Source: an uncultured Opitutales bacterium
GTDB lineage: Bacteria > Verrucomicrobiota > Verrucomicrobiia > Opitutales > Seribacteraceae
Length of the DNA stretch: 64,000 nt
Direction: 5' to 3'
Assembly: GCA_943789375.1 (NCBI GenBank)
Contig: CALSTX010000010.1
Span: 62,001 to 126,000 of the forward strand
Part shown: positions 45,021 to 53,771 of the stretch, in pieces
Position numbering within the stretch: the first letter of the stretch is position 1
How the letters are laid out: each line of letters opens with the position of its first letter
Translations under genes and position numbers: made by a program
Notes under the pieces: model-generated
What the model saw: the letters and a program-made list of their open reading frames with translations, nothing else
Databases searched by the model: none
What the model was told of the DNA's origin: nothing

Positions 45021-46538
45021 TTATTGGCCGATCGCGTATAAATGGGTTTGAGTAGCCACATATAGAGTACCATTTGCCACAACGGGGGAACTGTAAACAG
45101 GAGCACCCATATTGACTGTTTTTACTTCTGGTTCTTTTTTCCCATGATCCAAAATGAGCAGGTCTCCGTCTTCATTGCCTAGAAGAACCTTACCTGCAAC
45201 CACAAGAGTTGATCCCCATATTCTACTAAAGGAGTCATAAGACCAATAAAGTTTTCCAGAATTTGCGTCGAGGCAATGAATAATGCCGGCGTATTCTGCA
45301 ACATAGACCAGATCATCCAATACCGAAACCGTAGATATCGTTCTTCCGACATCGGTGTATTTCCAGAGAACTTCACCACTTTTGGCATCAATACAAGAAA
45401 GCCTTCCTACCCCATCGCCATGCTCTGGATCCTGCCCGATCGCGCAATACACTTTCCCTTTGTACAAAACAGGTGTCCCAATCAATTCACTGGCCCCTGG
45501 TGGGGTAGCATACGGTACTTTCTTACCGTTTTTATCAATTCTGTAATGGGGCTCATTACAATCAACCTTCCATCTTGGATTGAAAAGATCATATCCATCC
45601 TCATCTTTGTTTGTTTGGGTAGAGTAACCATAGCAGAACCCATCGGTCCCACCCCAAATTAAAGTTTCCTCCCCTCCTACAACCCCATAAGTTAATGATG
45701 ACCATGCTGCATGAAGAGCATGAGCACTGGCATCTGAACCATCCTCGCCAATCAGTTCTCCAGTATTTTTGTCGAGTGCAACCCAGCTTGGAGAAAGAGG
45801 ACTTGGAATATTTGTATGAGACCAATCCACGCCGTTCGAGGTGGCCACATAAACCCGATCCCCCACGATCAATGCCGATGAGCTTGTGACATTATGGGGG
45901 AATACGCCAAGTTCATCCCTCATATCGTACATCCAAAGAATATCAGCATCCATTTTGGGATTGAGTGGGTCGTCCATACCTTTTGGCTTTATGTACTCAG
46001 CCTCATTCTTGAAGGGTCCATTATTTCCATCTGCCAAGCCATGAATGTCTAAGCAGACGACCTCACAGCGGTTGGTCACAACATATACCTTATCGCCATC
46101 AATGGCAGGGGATGAGCAAACTCCGATATATTCCCAATCACTTACTTTTCCGGCACCAAGTTTAGGAATTACCAGTTGCCACTTCAATTCCCCCGTTTTT
46201 TCATCTAGGCATAAGACAACCCCTCGATCCCCCTTTTTTTGAGAATCTCGGGGGGATTCATTATTTGTTCCTACAAAAACACATCCGTTGGCAATGGTGA
46301 CATTCCCGTATGCCTGAGAGCCTAACTTGGCAACCCACTTTACGTTTTTAGTAGTTTTCAGGTCTACTTTTTCATCCTCACCCATCTCACCGGGCATAAA
46401 ATCAAATGTAACTTTCTTTTCAAAAGAGACCATATTGCGGGATCCATTGCCACCCCAAACCGGCCAGTCACTGGCCTGTGAAAAAGAAAAGGATGCAATG
46501 CATACCAGGTAAGGAACTAAAAGCTTTATTATATTCAT
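45021..46538 (-). CDS. PQQ-type beta-propeller protein
   Basis: This 505-residue secreted protein has a signal peptide (MNIIKLLVPYLVCIASFSFSQA) and a WPVWGGNGSRN opening typical of outer-membrane or periplasmic PQQ-repeat proteins of this phylum. Blades show TGELKWQL, GKVYCAIG, SGEVLWKY, SGKLYWSYD. A long variable loop (IHGLADGNNGPF to MDADILWMYD) interrupts the middle. The first part of each blade resembles quinoprotein alcohol dehydrogenases, but the Ca-binding and catalytic Asp are not recognisable by eye. It is the second gene of the large operon, 18 bases after the 769-residue propeller gene and 17 before the small membrane protein. Confidence 0.85.
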   Translation of the reverse strand: MNIIKLLVPYLVCIASFSFSQASDWPVWGGNGSRNMVSFEKKVTFDFMPGEMGEDEKVDLKTTKNVKWVAKLGSQAYGNVTIANGCVFVGTNNESPRDSQKKGDRGVVLCLDEKTGELKWQLVIPKLGAGKVSDWEYIGVCSSPAIDGDKVYVVTNRCEVVCLDIHGLADGNNGPFKNEAEYIKPKGMDDPLNPKMDADILWMYDMRDELGVFPHNVTSSSALIVGDRVYVATSNGVDWSHTNIPSPLSPSWVALDKNTGELIGEDGSDASAHALHAAWSSLTYGVVGGEETLIWGGTDGFCYGYSTQTNKDEDGYDLFNPRWKVDCNEPHYRIDKNGKKVPYATPPGASELIGTPVLYKGKVYCAIGQDPEHGDGVGRLSCIDAKSGEVLWKYTDVGRTISTVSVLDDLVYVAEYAGIIHCLDANSGKLYWSYDSFSRIWGSTLVVAGKVLLGNEDGDLLILDHGKKEPEVKTVNMGAPVYSSPVVANGTLYVATQTHLYAIGQ

Positions 46539-46556
46539 ATAAATAGTTTTTATAAA

Positions 46557-48866
46557 TTAGCGGTTTTGAAAAATTTTAATATTATCTATGTATACCTTTT
46601 TTTTACTCTGAGGGGACATAGCGTAGAGACCTGGCGCACCCTGCACATGAGGAATCTTGTGAGGTATTTCTAATGTCCATGCTTCTGGTTCATCCTGGTC
46701 TTTGGGCCATGCCTTAGCCTGAATTAGACCGGTTCCATCCTCCAGTATATCAATTTTAGTTTTTAGGCGGTACCAACTCTTCGTTTCAATAGTAAAAGGA
46801 ACTGAGTGCCTAAACCGGTCATAGTTTGAAACGACCTCTAATATTTGACTATTGCCAACAAGTACAAAAATATACCGTTGGTTTATCAACCCAATATTTG
46901 ATTTGGTTCTTCTGTCACCATCAGTCATGACATCAGCCTCCATGGTGTAATTGGTCATATTTTTGTGGCCAATAAAATTAATCGCTCTCTGGAAAAGCAC
47001 GCGGTCTAAAGTATTTCCTGCCACATGGTTTTCTCCGGCAAGCTGTACCTGCCATCTCATTCGAGCTCCAAGCCATGGTAGAGGCGGGTAGGAAAATGAT
47101 ATATCGCCCGTTCCTGTATTTGTTAAATCAAAATTTGTCTCAAAATCCTCCGTGTAGGGGAGTTCCTGCAATATACGCCCTCGAGTAAACCCAAAAAAAT
47201 CACGATACTTTACTCGCAAAGCACCGGCTGAAAGTTGTGCTTTCTTTTCCGCTGTAAGAACCCCATTATCACTAATATAAGCATCGACTTTTGATTTTAC
47301 TTTGGCGACAGGGGGAATCCATTTTTCCCAGGTCATTCCTTCCTTAATTTGGGCAATACGATTTCCCTTACTGTCCAATGTAAATACAGAGAAAATCTGG
47401 CTTTGCCCTGATCGCAATGTAAATTCTGCGGGAATAACTTGTAAAGATTTTGCAGCCCCCTTTCCTGCTTCTACTTGAGAGGGTTGAGCAACAAATGCCG
47501 GAGCAGGTGCTGCTGATCCAAAACAAAAGAGTTTGCGTTTTGTTTGTACAAATACACGCCCATGAGCAACCGAAGGAGCGGCAAGGCAAGCAGAACCCAA
47601 GTCCAATTCGCTTATAATTTTTCCCTCACCTCCTCGATCGGCTACCACAAAAAGTTTTCCGTTAAACATGGGCACATATAGTTTTCCATCCGCCCAAGTA
47701 GGTGAAGCATGCACTTGGTCGGGAGCTAATTTAAGCACCCAATGTTCTTCTCCGGATTCAGCATCCAGGCAAACAAGTTCACCACGCTTGATGGTTGCAT
47801 ACAATTTACCATCCTTATAAACAGGTGTGCTTGTAAATGCCTCCATAGCCGAATTTCTCCACGCCTCATGCTCTTTTCCAAGAATGAGGGTATCTTCTCC
47901 GTAAACAGGCAGGTTAGCAGGTTTCTTGATTGCGACCATTCTTCCAATCACAGAACTGTCTAGATTTTCTTTACCATGAATCGCAATGACTTTGTTACCG
48001 TGCAAGACGACCCCTGAATTTACACCACCATGTGACATTTGAAAACGCCATAAAGGTTGCCCAGTCCGGGCATCTATACACACAACATTCCCACAACCTG
48101 TACCACTGTAAAATACCCGTCTTCCATCAGCTAGGTCTTCAAAAATGAGTGGAGAAAAGGAACTATCTTTTGGGGTAATTCCTGGTGTTGAAGACCAAAC
48201 AAGTTCACCGGAAGATTTGTCAAAAGCATAAAAACGGTCACGGGCAGGACCATGCTTTCCCCAGCTTGCCGTAATCGCATGAATAATCACTAGGTTCTCA
48301 TCGATACAAGGCCCTCCAGTTCGACCATTGGGAAAGGTTAAACGGGCATACTCTTCCATGAGGGACCTTTCCCAAAGCTTCTCCCCATTTGGGTCGTAGC
48401 CGATGAGTAAACCAGGACTTGTCTGGAAATACACATTTCCAGTTGTTGGGTCAACGCAGGGTGCACCCACGCCATAGCGGTTATATACAATATCGCTTAC
48501 AAAATCGCTATGCCTGCGGTCCCATAAAACCTTCCCATTGCGGGCGTCAAAACAAACCAAAGCTTCCTGGAGATCATCCCCTACCCCATAGTAACCAAAT
48601 TGATAGACACGACCACCTGCTATCACTGGTACCCCTCCTCCTTGAATTTCATGAGTCCAAAGAAGACTGTTACCTAAATCACTAGGCAAATGGGTTTGGG
48701 TCGATACACCCGAGCCATCCTTACCTCGCCAATACAACCAATCCGAATGTAAAGGAAGACTGGGTTTGATTTCATTCGAACCAATATTAGTAGTAACCGT
48801 TTTAGATGAGAGGAGAAAAACGCCAGCTAAAAAATAAGGCAGAAAAAAGAAATATTTTGGGATCAT
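46557..48866 (-). CDS. PQQ-type propeller fused to a LamG-like domain
   Basis: This 769-residue protein starts with a signal peptide (MIPKYFFFLPYFLAGVFLLS) and carries propeller blades with NGKVLWDR, TGQPLWRFQ, SGELVWSS and SGEEHWVL in residues about 45-445. A short Pro/Ala-rich linker and an Ig-like stretch (about 475-560) are followed by a C-terminal beta-sandwich (about 575-769) with NYTMEADVMTDGD and ending VYIDNIKIFQNR, resembling LamG/DUF1080-type domains. It is the first gene of the large operon, starting at 48866 opposite the divergent MarR gene 96 bases away. The fusion of a propeller with a sugar-binding-like domain suggests a cell-surface role. Confidence 0.82.
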   Translation of the reverse strand: MIPKYFFFLPYFLAGVFLLSSKTVTTNIGSNEIKPSLPLHSDWLYWRGKDGSGVSTQTHLPSDLGNSLLWTHEIQGGGVPVIAGGRVYQFGYYGVGDDLQEALVCFDARNGKVLWDRRHSDFVSDIVYNRYGVGAPCVDPTTGNVYFQTSPGLLIGYDPNGEKLWERSLMEEYARLTFPNGRTGGPCIDENLVIIHAITASWGKHGPARDRFYAFDKSSGELVWSSTPGITPKDSSFSPLIFEDLADGRRVFYSGTGCGNVVCIDARTGQPLWRFQMSHGGVNSGVVLHGNKVIAIHGKENLDSSVIGRMVAIKKPANLPVYGEDTLILGKEHEAWRNSAMEAFTSTPVYKDGKLYATIKRGELVCLDAESGEEHWVLKLAPDQVHASPTWADGKLYVPMFNGKLFVVADRGGEGKIISELDLGSACLAAPSVAHGRVFVQTKRKLFCFGSAAPAPAFVAQPSQVEAGKGAAKSLQVIPAEFTLRSGQSQIFSVFTLDSKGNRIAQIKEGMTWEKWIPPVAKVKSKVDAYISDNGVLTAEKKAQLSAGALRVKYRDFFGFTRGRILQELPYTEDFETNFDLTNTGTGDISFSYPPLPWLGARMRWQVQLAGENHVAGNTLDRVLFQRAINFIGHKNMTNYTMEADVMTDGDRRTKSNIGLINQRYIFVLVGNSQILEVVSNYDRFRHSVPFTIETKSWYRLKTKIDILEDGTGLIQAKAWPKDQDEPEAWTLEIPHKIPHVQGAPGLYAMSPQSKKKVYIDNIKIFQNR

Positions 48867-48962
48867 TTTTTTAACGGAGTGTGTATTTTCATTGCAATAA
48901 AAATTAGTACTTGTACGTAGTATTTTGTCAATCTTTCAACTTTCTTTTGAATTAACAATTTT
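48867..48962. promoter_or_regulatory. Divergent promoter region between MarR and the long operon
   Basis: These 96 bases hold the promoters of the MarR gene (plus) and of the thirteen-gene minus operon. The region is AT-rich. The sequence GTACTTGTAC at 48907-48916 is a symmetric half-site pair with a 2-base spacer, followed by GTAGTA, and could be a MarR binding site, since MarR proteins commonly bind short inverted repeats in their own divergent promoter. The promoter hexamers were not assigned with confidence. Confidence 0.45.
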
Positions 48963-49403
48963 ATGCAAAGAGTAAAAACCCGCAGGCTTCCTCCGCTTCT
49001 CAGATCGTGCTGGATTACATTAAATGCAACCTTCCAAAAGCGTTTGCTACCCTTCGAAATTACACCAGATCAATACATCGTCTTACGCTGGCTTTACGAG
49101 CGTGGGGATATGGAAACCAACCAGGTTACACTTGCCACTTTAATGTTTACCGATGCAAATAATATATCGAGCTTAATTGACCGAATGATGAAATCTGGCC
49201 TCCTCCACAGAAAAGCCTCGAGCAAGGACAGCAGAATGAAATGCTTAAGTCTTACTGAAACCGGTAGAGAAAAGTTTAAAAAAACAAGCCCTATTGCCCG
49301 ATCTTTGGAAAAAGAAGTTCTTAAAGATCTAAAGGTGGAAGAAAAAGAAATCTTTCTCCAATTACTGAGTCGACTAAGCTCTTTCCTTAATCAATCAGCT
49401 TAA
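48963..49403 (+). CDS. MarR-family transcriptional regulator
   Basis: This 146-residue protein has the MarR winged-helix fold: an N-terminal helix LRSCWITLNATFQKRLLPFEIT, the recognition region TLATLMFTDANNISSLIDRMMKSGLL, and the wing RKASSKDSRMKCLSLTETGREKF, with the conserved D-x-R and TxxG residues. MarR regulators usually repress a divergent or adjacent gene set and release DNA on binding a phenolic or other small ligand. Divergence from the thirteen-gene operon makes that operon the prime candidate target, and the ligand may be an intermediate of its pathway. Its stop overlaps tail-to-tail with the PQQ-propeller gene at 49400. Confidence 0.9.
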   Translation: MQRVKTRRLPPLLRSCWITLNATFQKRLLPFEITPDQYIVLRWLYERGDMETNQVTLATLMFTDANNISSLIDRMMKSGLLHRKASSKDSRMKCLSLTETGREKFKKTSPIARSLEKEVLKDLKVEEKEIFLQLLSRLSSFLNQSA

Positions 49404-50626
49404 TTGACTTTCCCCATAGCAAGACAAACCCAGCTTCCCTGACTCCCTCTTGCATGCATTCTTCCTTTTGAATAGGTCAGAGGAGTCCAGTTATTCTTAC
49501 CGGATAAGACTTGGAAACTTTCTATTTCTTCAAATTTATCTTCTCTCGCTTCTGCGATCGTGAGAGCTCCGCTGTCACTAAGAATGACTAAGTGTTGATC
49601 AACTAAGATTAATGTTCCAACACCAAAACCTTTCTCTTCCCATTCTTTCCTACCAGAAGCAATATCCACACAAAAAAGAGTTGCTTGCTTGGATCTTGCA
49701 CCGGCTTGCCCGTGAATTCCAAAAGCATAATCACCTCTTCTTACCAAACTCGCCATTTGACATGAAATTGCATCCGACTCCCATACAGATTGCATGCTTG
49801 TTTTACTGCTGTCTACCAGAGCAGCTCCTTTTCCATACGCACTGGATATAAGAAAAAAATCTTTGTATTCCAGTGGTTGGGCTGCATTGATACCGTACCT
49901 TGTTTTATGCTGATACCTTTTAAGTTCAGTTCCATTAGCTAACTCATGTAAAACCAACCCAAACTGATTAAAAACAACAATTTGATTTTGATTTGATCGC
50001 CGGATAAACGGGGAAGCATACCCAGCTTCGTCACTTCCGCTCTTCCATATAACTTCTCCATTCGATGGATTCAGTGCAACTAAGGAGCCTGTACTGGAAC
50101 CCGTTTGTAGAATAAGTTTGTTATCGACTACTAAGGGTGCTCCCGCGAAGCCCCATTGGGGCCTTTTCCCTCCAAGTTTTCTCACAATATTGAAGCTCCA
50201 AAGAATTTTCCCCGTTGCTGCATCAAGTGAATAGAGATCCCCTTCATGGCTTTGCAGAAAAATTTTACCGTTATGAGCTGTTGGGGTCGAACGACTTCCT
50301 CCCTGGAAATAGTCGGGTGCTTTTTTACAAGGATACTGATGCTGCCAAATAATATTTCCCTTTTGGACGTCTACACAACGTAAGGTATTTTTCCCATTAT
50401 TATACCCTTGGCAATAAGCTCTGCCTTTATATTCGATGACGCTGGAATACCCCAAGCCAATATCCTGTTTCCAAAGAATGTCGGGCTCATGATTTTCCCA
50501 CTCTATTCTTAAAGATTCTTCTTCTGAGGTATGCGAGCGTAACTGTCCACCAAAAGTCGGCCAATCATCTGCTGACACATGGGATACTATTATCAGTGAA
50601 ACCAATAGCAAAAATTTTTGAACCAT
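49400..50626 (-). CDS. PQQ-type beta-propeller protein
   Basis: This 408-residue secreted protein has a signal peptide (MVQKFLLLVSLIIVSHVSA) and WPTFGG opening. Blades show KGNIIWQH, TGKILWSF, NGEVIWKS and GRKEWEE. It is the fourth PQQ-propeller in this part of the window but lies outside the 33-49 kb operon, being separated from it by the MarR gene with which it converges. It may be an independent duplicate of the propeller genes in the operon. No active-site residues for PQQ catalysis are seen. Confidence 0.85.
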   Translation of the reverse strand: MVQKFLLLVSLIIVSHVSADDWPTFGGQLRSHTSEEESLRIEWENHEPDILWKQDIGLGYSSVIEYKGRAYCQGYNNGKNTLRCVDVQKGNIIWQHQYPCKKAPDYFQGGSRSTPTAHNGKIFLQSHEGDLYSLDAATGKILWSFNIVRKLGGKRPQWGFAGAPLVVDNKLILQTGSSTGSLVALNPSNGEVIWKSGSDEAGYASPFIRRSNQNQIVVFNQFGLVLHELANGTELKRYQHKTRYGINAAQPLEYKDFFLISSAYGKGAALVDSSKTSMQSVWESDAISCQMASLVRRGDYAFGIHGQAGARSKQATLFCVDIASGRKEWEEKGFGVGTLILVDQHLVILSDSGALTIAEAREDKFEEIESFQVLSGKNNWTPLTYSKGRMHARGSQGSWVCLAMGKVN

Positions 50627-50666
50627 GGGGTCACGCTTTCAATTCAGAAAAAAAAGTCAATCCAAA

Positions 50667-50703
50667 CTGACTTTTAAAAGCCCCTTGAGGCTTAATAAGT
50701 CAG
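50667..50703 (-). terminator. Hairpin terminator after the anti-sigma-like gene
   Basis: CTGACTT (50667-50673) pairs with AAGTCAG (50697-50703), and inside it AAGCC (678-682) pairs with GGCTT (689-693), giving a long, nearly perfect hairpin 5 bases past the stop at 50708. On the minus strand a run of Ts follows after about 11 bases. It could end transcription of the sigma/anti-sigma-like pair. Confidence 0.6.
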
Positions 50704-50707
50704 CCGG

Positions 50708-51760
50708 CTATCGTACTACCGTAGAAAGATTTACGCGGAAGGAGTCAGCATAATTCCCAGATGGATTGGGGAGTAAAGACTCAGGTCCTTCAATTCGTGC
50801 AGTTAAGGATACAACCAAAAAATCAGCTCCCTCTGGAACTACAAAACTAGAAGTGAGACTTTCCCATGTTGCGTGATCAGCATCCGCAATTAAAGAATTT
50901 GTAGAGTATCCCAAGGAATATTTATCTTGGCCCTCCTGCCCTTTGAGGGCTTCGACTGAAAGCTCAAATTCGGTCGTTTGAGGATAAGCGGTTGCTCCTT
51001 TATTCAAAGAAATTTCAGCATCAATTGATGAGGCCGTCCTGGGAGAAAGGTCACGAATATCCACAACCTGTAAGGTTTCCTGGACTTCTGCAGTTTGCGT
51101 GTCCACATTTACAACCATCCCCGAAAGTTTTATCATCCCTATCCCTTCCATAGGTAGAATACCATTTTCTGCGGGAACAGAGAGGTGCTCAGTCCTATCC
51201 AAGGAAACAAATTTTTCTTCCACTTTCACGATCGCACCATCATCAAATCTCTTTCCGCTCTCCAATAACTCAATGGCAGAGACAGTAACTGCTTTATTAC
51301 GAATCTCTGATAATACCTCTGCCTCCATTGTAAAAGGCAATTGCGGGGAATTACTTGGTGAATCGAAGGTATTTCCTTTTTGGGCGAAAACAGCTTTTAC
51401 GGCAGGTTGATTGCTTTCAAAATTATCCGAGGCAATTTGCGAGGGATTGGTACCTTGGAGAAATTGCTTGCTCAAGCCCCAAGCACTTAAAAGTGCGACA
51501 ATGGCCGCGGCCGCAGATGCAAAAAGGGGGAAGTTGATTATTTTCTTCTCCGCTTTGGTCTCTTCAACAAAATCTGTTACCTCTCCAGTCTCCCAATGCA
51601 GTAAGGATTCTTGCATGACTAAAGAGGCATAACGCTTACGCATAGACTTACTCATTTTTATGAGTTCTTCTAACCTCTCTAGGTCTGCTGGCGTTGCTAC
51701 TTCATCTAATGTTTTCGAAGTGAGACAATCGAGTTCTTCGTATAATTGCGGTGTATTCAT
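50708..51760 (-). CDS. Membrane anti-sigma-like regulatory protein
   Basis: The ATG at 51760 (MNTPQLYEELDCLTS) gives 350 residues; an upstream in-frame ATG at 51787 adds an unlikely 9-residue leader. The first 90 residues (ADLERLEELIKMSKSMRKRYASL, then LLHWETGEV) resemble the cytoplasmic part of FecR/anti-sigma proteins of Planctomycetes and Verrucomicrobiota. One membrane segment lies near 85-100 (INFPLFASAAAAIVALLSAW), and an extracytoplasmic beta-rich domain follows. It starts 63 bases after the ECF sigma factor gene, the usual arrangement for a sigma factor and its membrane-bound inhibitor. The sensed signal is unknown. Confidence 0.7.
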   Translation of the reverse strand: MNTPQLYEELDCLTSKTLDEVATPADLERLEELIKMSKSMRKRYASLVMQESLLHWETGEVTDFVEETKAEKKIINFPLFASAAAAIVALLSAWGLSKQFLQGTNPSQIASDNFESNQPAVKAVFAQKGNTFDSPSNSPQLPFTMEAEVLSEIRNKAVTVSAIELLESGKRFDDGAIVKVEEKFVSLDRTEHLSVPAENGILPMEGIGMIKLSGMVVNVDTQTAEVQETLQVVDIRDLSPRTASSIDAEISLNKGATAYPQTTEFELSVEALKGQEGQDKYSLGYSTNSLIADADHATWESLTSSFVVPEGADFLVVSLTARIEGPESLLPNPSGNYADSFRVNLSTVVR

Positions 51761-51823
51761 GGTGGGGTATGCACAGGGTATTAGCACTTATTCCCAATTT
51801 AATACATTAATCTCAAAAATACT

Positions 51824-52357
51824 TTAGGCATCCATTTCTGCCTCCACACCGGGGGTTTTTCGTTGCACACAATTAACAAGGTTTTGACGAATACGGTGTA
51901 AGGTAGCTGAAACCGATCCCAGAGGGCGATTTACAAGGGAAGAAATATCTCTCAGTGTTTTATCCTCCTTAAACCTCAAGCGGGCAATTAATTGCATGTG
52001 CTCTGGAAGTAGATCATAACAAATCTGGAGTGCTTTTTGGGTTATATTGAGGTTTGTGGAATCAAAATCTTCCTCAGCCATTGCATCAACCAGTTCATTA
52101 CTAAAATGAATTTTACTGCGTCTGGATTTTGTCATGTGAGCCATAATCTGATAACGAGCAATCCGAAAAGCCCACCCTTGAAAATGACCATCTTGTTTAT
52201 ATTCTCTGGCCTTCTTACAAAGTATAAGGTTTGTTTCTTGAAGAATATCCTCTGCATCTGATCGATGGGGAAGCAAAGAAAGTATGTAGGCATAGAGAGA
52301 CCTCTGGATAGCAGTCAATTTACGAGAATATTCAAATGGAATGGTATTTTCTTCCAC
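51824..52357 (-). CDS. ECF RNA polymerase sigma factor (sigma-70 family)
   Basis: This 177-residue protein has a region 2 core (AYILSLLPHRSDAEDILQETNLIL, then FQGWAFRIARYQIMAHMTKSRR) and a region 4 helix-turn-helix (DKTLRDISSLVNRPLGSVSATLHRIRQNL). The length and motifs fit the ECF sigma factors common in Rhodopirellula/Verrucomicrobium-type bacteria. It is followed by the membrane anti-sigma-like gene with which it should be co-regulated. The genes it activates are not known; targets may include the secreted aromatic-rich proteins nearby, but no promoter motif was tested. Confidence 0.9.
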   Translation of the reverse strand: MEENTIPFEYSRKLTAIQRSLYAYILSLLPHRSDAEDILQETNLILCKKAREYKQDGHFQGWAFRIARYQIMAHMTKSRRSKIHFSNELVDAMAEEDFDSTNLNITQKALQICYDLLPEHMQLIARLRFKEDKTLRDISSLVNRPLGSVSATLHRIRQNLVNCVQRKTPGVEAEMDA

Positions 52358-52466
52358 AATCTAAGTGGAATTGGTGCCTTCATCATTGTCAATTCTCTTG
52401 TTGCGAAAGAGTACCCTGCATGAACACAAAGGTTGCAATCCTCTCCATTCTCTTTTCATATAATGT

Positions 52467-53654
52467 ATGCAAGCATGGCATTGCATTGCGATCATTGCAG
52501 TTTCAATACTGCTTTTCATTTATGGAACATTCCGAAATGAAATTGAAGATCATGTGTATAAACAAGAAGTCGTCTGGGTATCCACCAATGCTCAAGCGTC
52601 AGAAAAAGGGGCAAGAAACGAAATGGCTGAAAGCAGTACTTCATCGAAGAAACGAAAGGTTTTAGATTCCCCAGCATGGGCGAAATATGAGGTGACCCTG
52701 AAATGTAAAAACTCAAAGCAAGCCCAGCTCCACGCTCAGACGATTAAGGGGGCATCTTTTTTAAAGTTTTTTTTAAGCCAGATTCGATCTTCCGCCACTG
52801 CTTCTGAACTTATTTTTAGCCCATTTAAAAGTGAATTTTTCTCTGAGGATGAATATAGTATTCTGCAATCTCTTTTCTCTGCCCATTCCACTTTAGAAGA
52901 TGATACCGTCATTCATTTAACATGCCGTGGACACACATCTAAAAGTACAAAGCTTCTAGCTACATTGATTCTCGACTCCTACAAACTTGCAAGGCAACAG
53001 GAAGAAAAAAGCCAACCGCTTGCGTCCTCTCTACTGGTTCAACACCAAGAAATTTCTTTACTTGAGGAACAAATCATGTCGTTAAAAGAAGAAATTTCTA
53101 CCGAAACCCATATCAGTTCCTCTATTAATGTTGAAGCCATTGCCCTACATTCAGAAATGATGATGCTGGAACAGGAACTAGTTCAGTTTAAGAAAATACT
53201 TCTTGAAATCGATAAACTTTTTAAAGCTGGCAAGCCAATAGATGAATACCTCAAGATTGAATCTTTTTCCCAATTTGGCATGATCGAAGAATTGAAAAAT
53301 ACCAGTAATCAATTGCGCAGCATGCTTGTAAATCAAGAATTGGAAGAAGTGGTTTCCATCGAAGTAAAAAAGAATATAGAAGCGAACGAACTTTTGTTAA
53401 AAAATGAGGTGGCAAATGCGATAGAAGTCCTAAAAGCAAAAACTATTCAGGGAATGAAAAGGAAAAAAACATTATCCTTTCGATTGGTCGACTTACGAAA
53501 AAATGAAGGCTTAAAAGACGGCAGGCATCCAAAAATTTCACTTCTTCAAGGGTTGGAAAAAAAACTGCAATCCCTGTCTCCCCAATACCAAAAAGCTTTT
53601 ACCGATTGGAAGCAAAGTTCGTTTGATATTGTTAGGTCATCTTTTGTTGAGTGA
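52467..53654 (+). CDS. Unrecognised coiled-coil membrane protein
   Basis: This 395-residue protein has one N-terminal membrane segment (about residues 5-21, CIAIIAVSILLFIYGTF), a beta/alpha stretch to about 190, a long heptad-rich coiled coil (about 195-350), and a short basic end. The architecture recalls Wzz/PCP-type chain-length regulators or other envelope coiled-coil proteins, but no second membrane segment is seen at the C-terminus. I do not assign a family. It diverges from the sigma factor gene with about 109 bases between starts, and the SulP transporter follows 117 bases later on the same strand. Confidence 0.6.
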   Translation: MQAWHCIAIIAVSILLFIYGTFRNEIEDHVYKQEVVWVSTNAQASEKGARNEMAESSTSSKKRKVLDSPAWAKYEVTLKCKNSKQAQLHAQTIKGASFLKFFLSQIRSSATASELIFSPFKSEFFSEDEYSILQSLFSAHSTLEDDTVIHLTCRGHTSKSTKLLATLILDSYKLARQQEEKSQPLASSLLVQHQEISLLEEQIMSLKEEISTETHISSSINVEAIALHSEMMMLEQELVQFKKILLEIDKLFKAGKPIDEYLKIESFSQFGMIEELKNTSNQLRSMLVNQELEEVVSIEVKKNIEANELLLKNEVANAIEVLKAKTIQGMKRKKTLSFRLVDLRKNEGLKDGRHPKISLLQGLEKKLQSLSPQYQKAFTDWKQSSFDIVRSSFVE

Positions 53655-53771
53655 GATTGCCAGAGCCTTATTTCTCCCCAGAGCAGACCCTAACGACTGA
53701 AATATCTCTAGTAGATATAATCTCCTTTACCCCATAATTGGATTTCTTAACGTAGGCTAGTTTGTACTCTA

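Noticed and set aside
33095-48866. Polyketide, aryl-polyene or ladderane type cluster
   Set aside because: Thioesterase, halogenase-like and LuxE-like genes recall such clusters, but no ketosynthase, carrier protein or dehydratase gene is present in the window.
53702-53718. Small inverted repeat (ATATCT...AGATAT) after the coiled-coil gene
   Set aside because: Only six AT-rich pairs and no following T run, so not called as a terminator.
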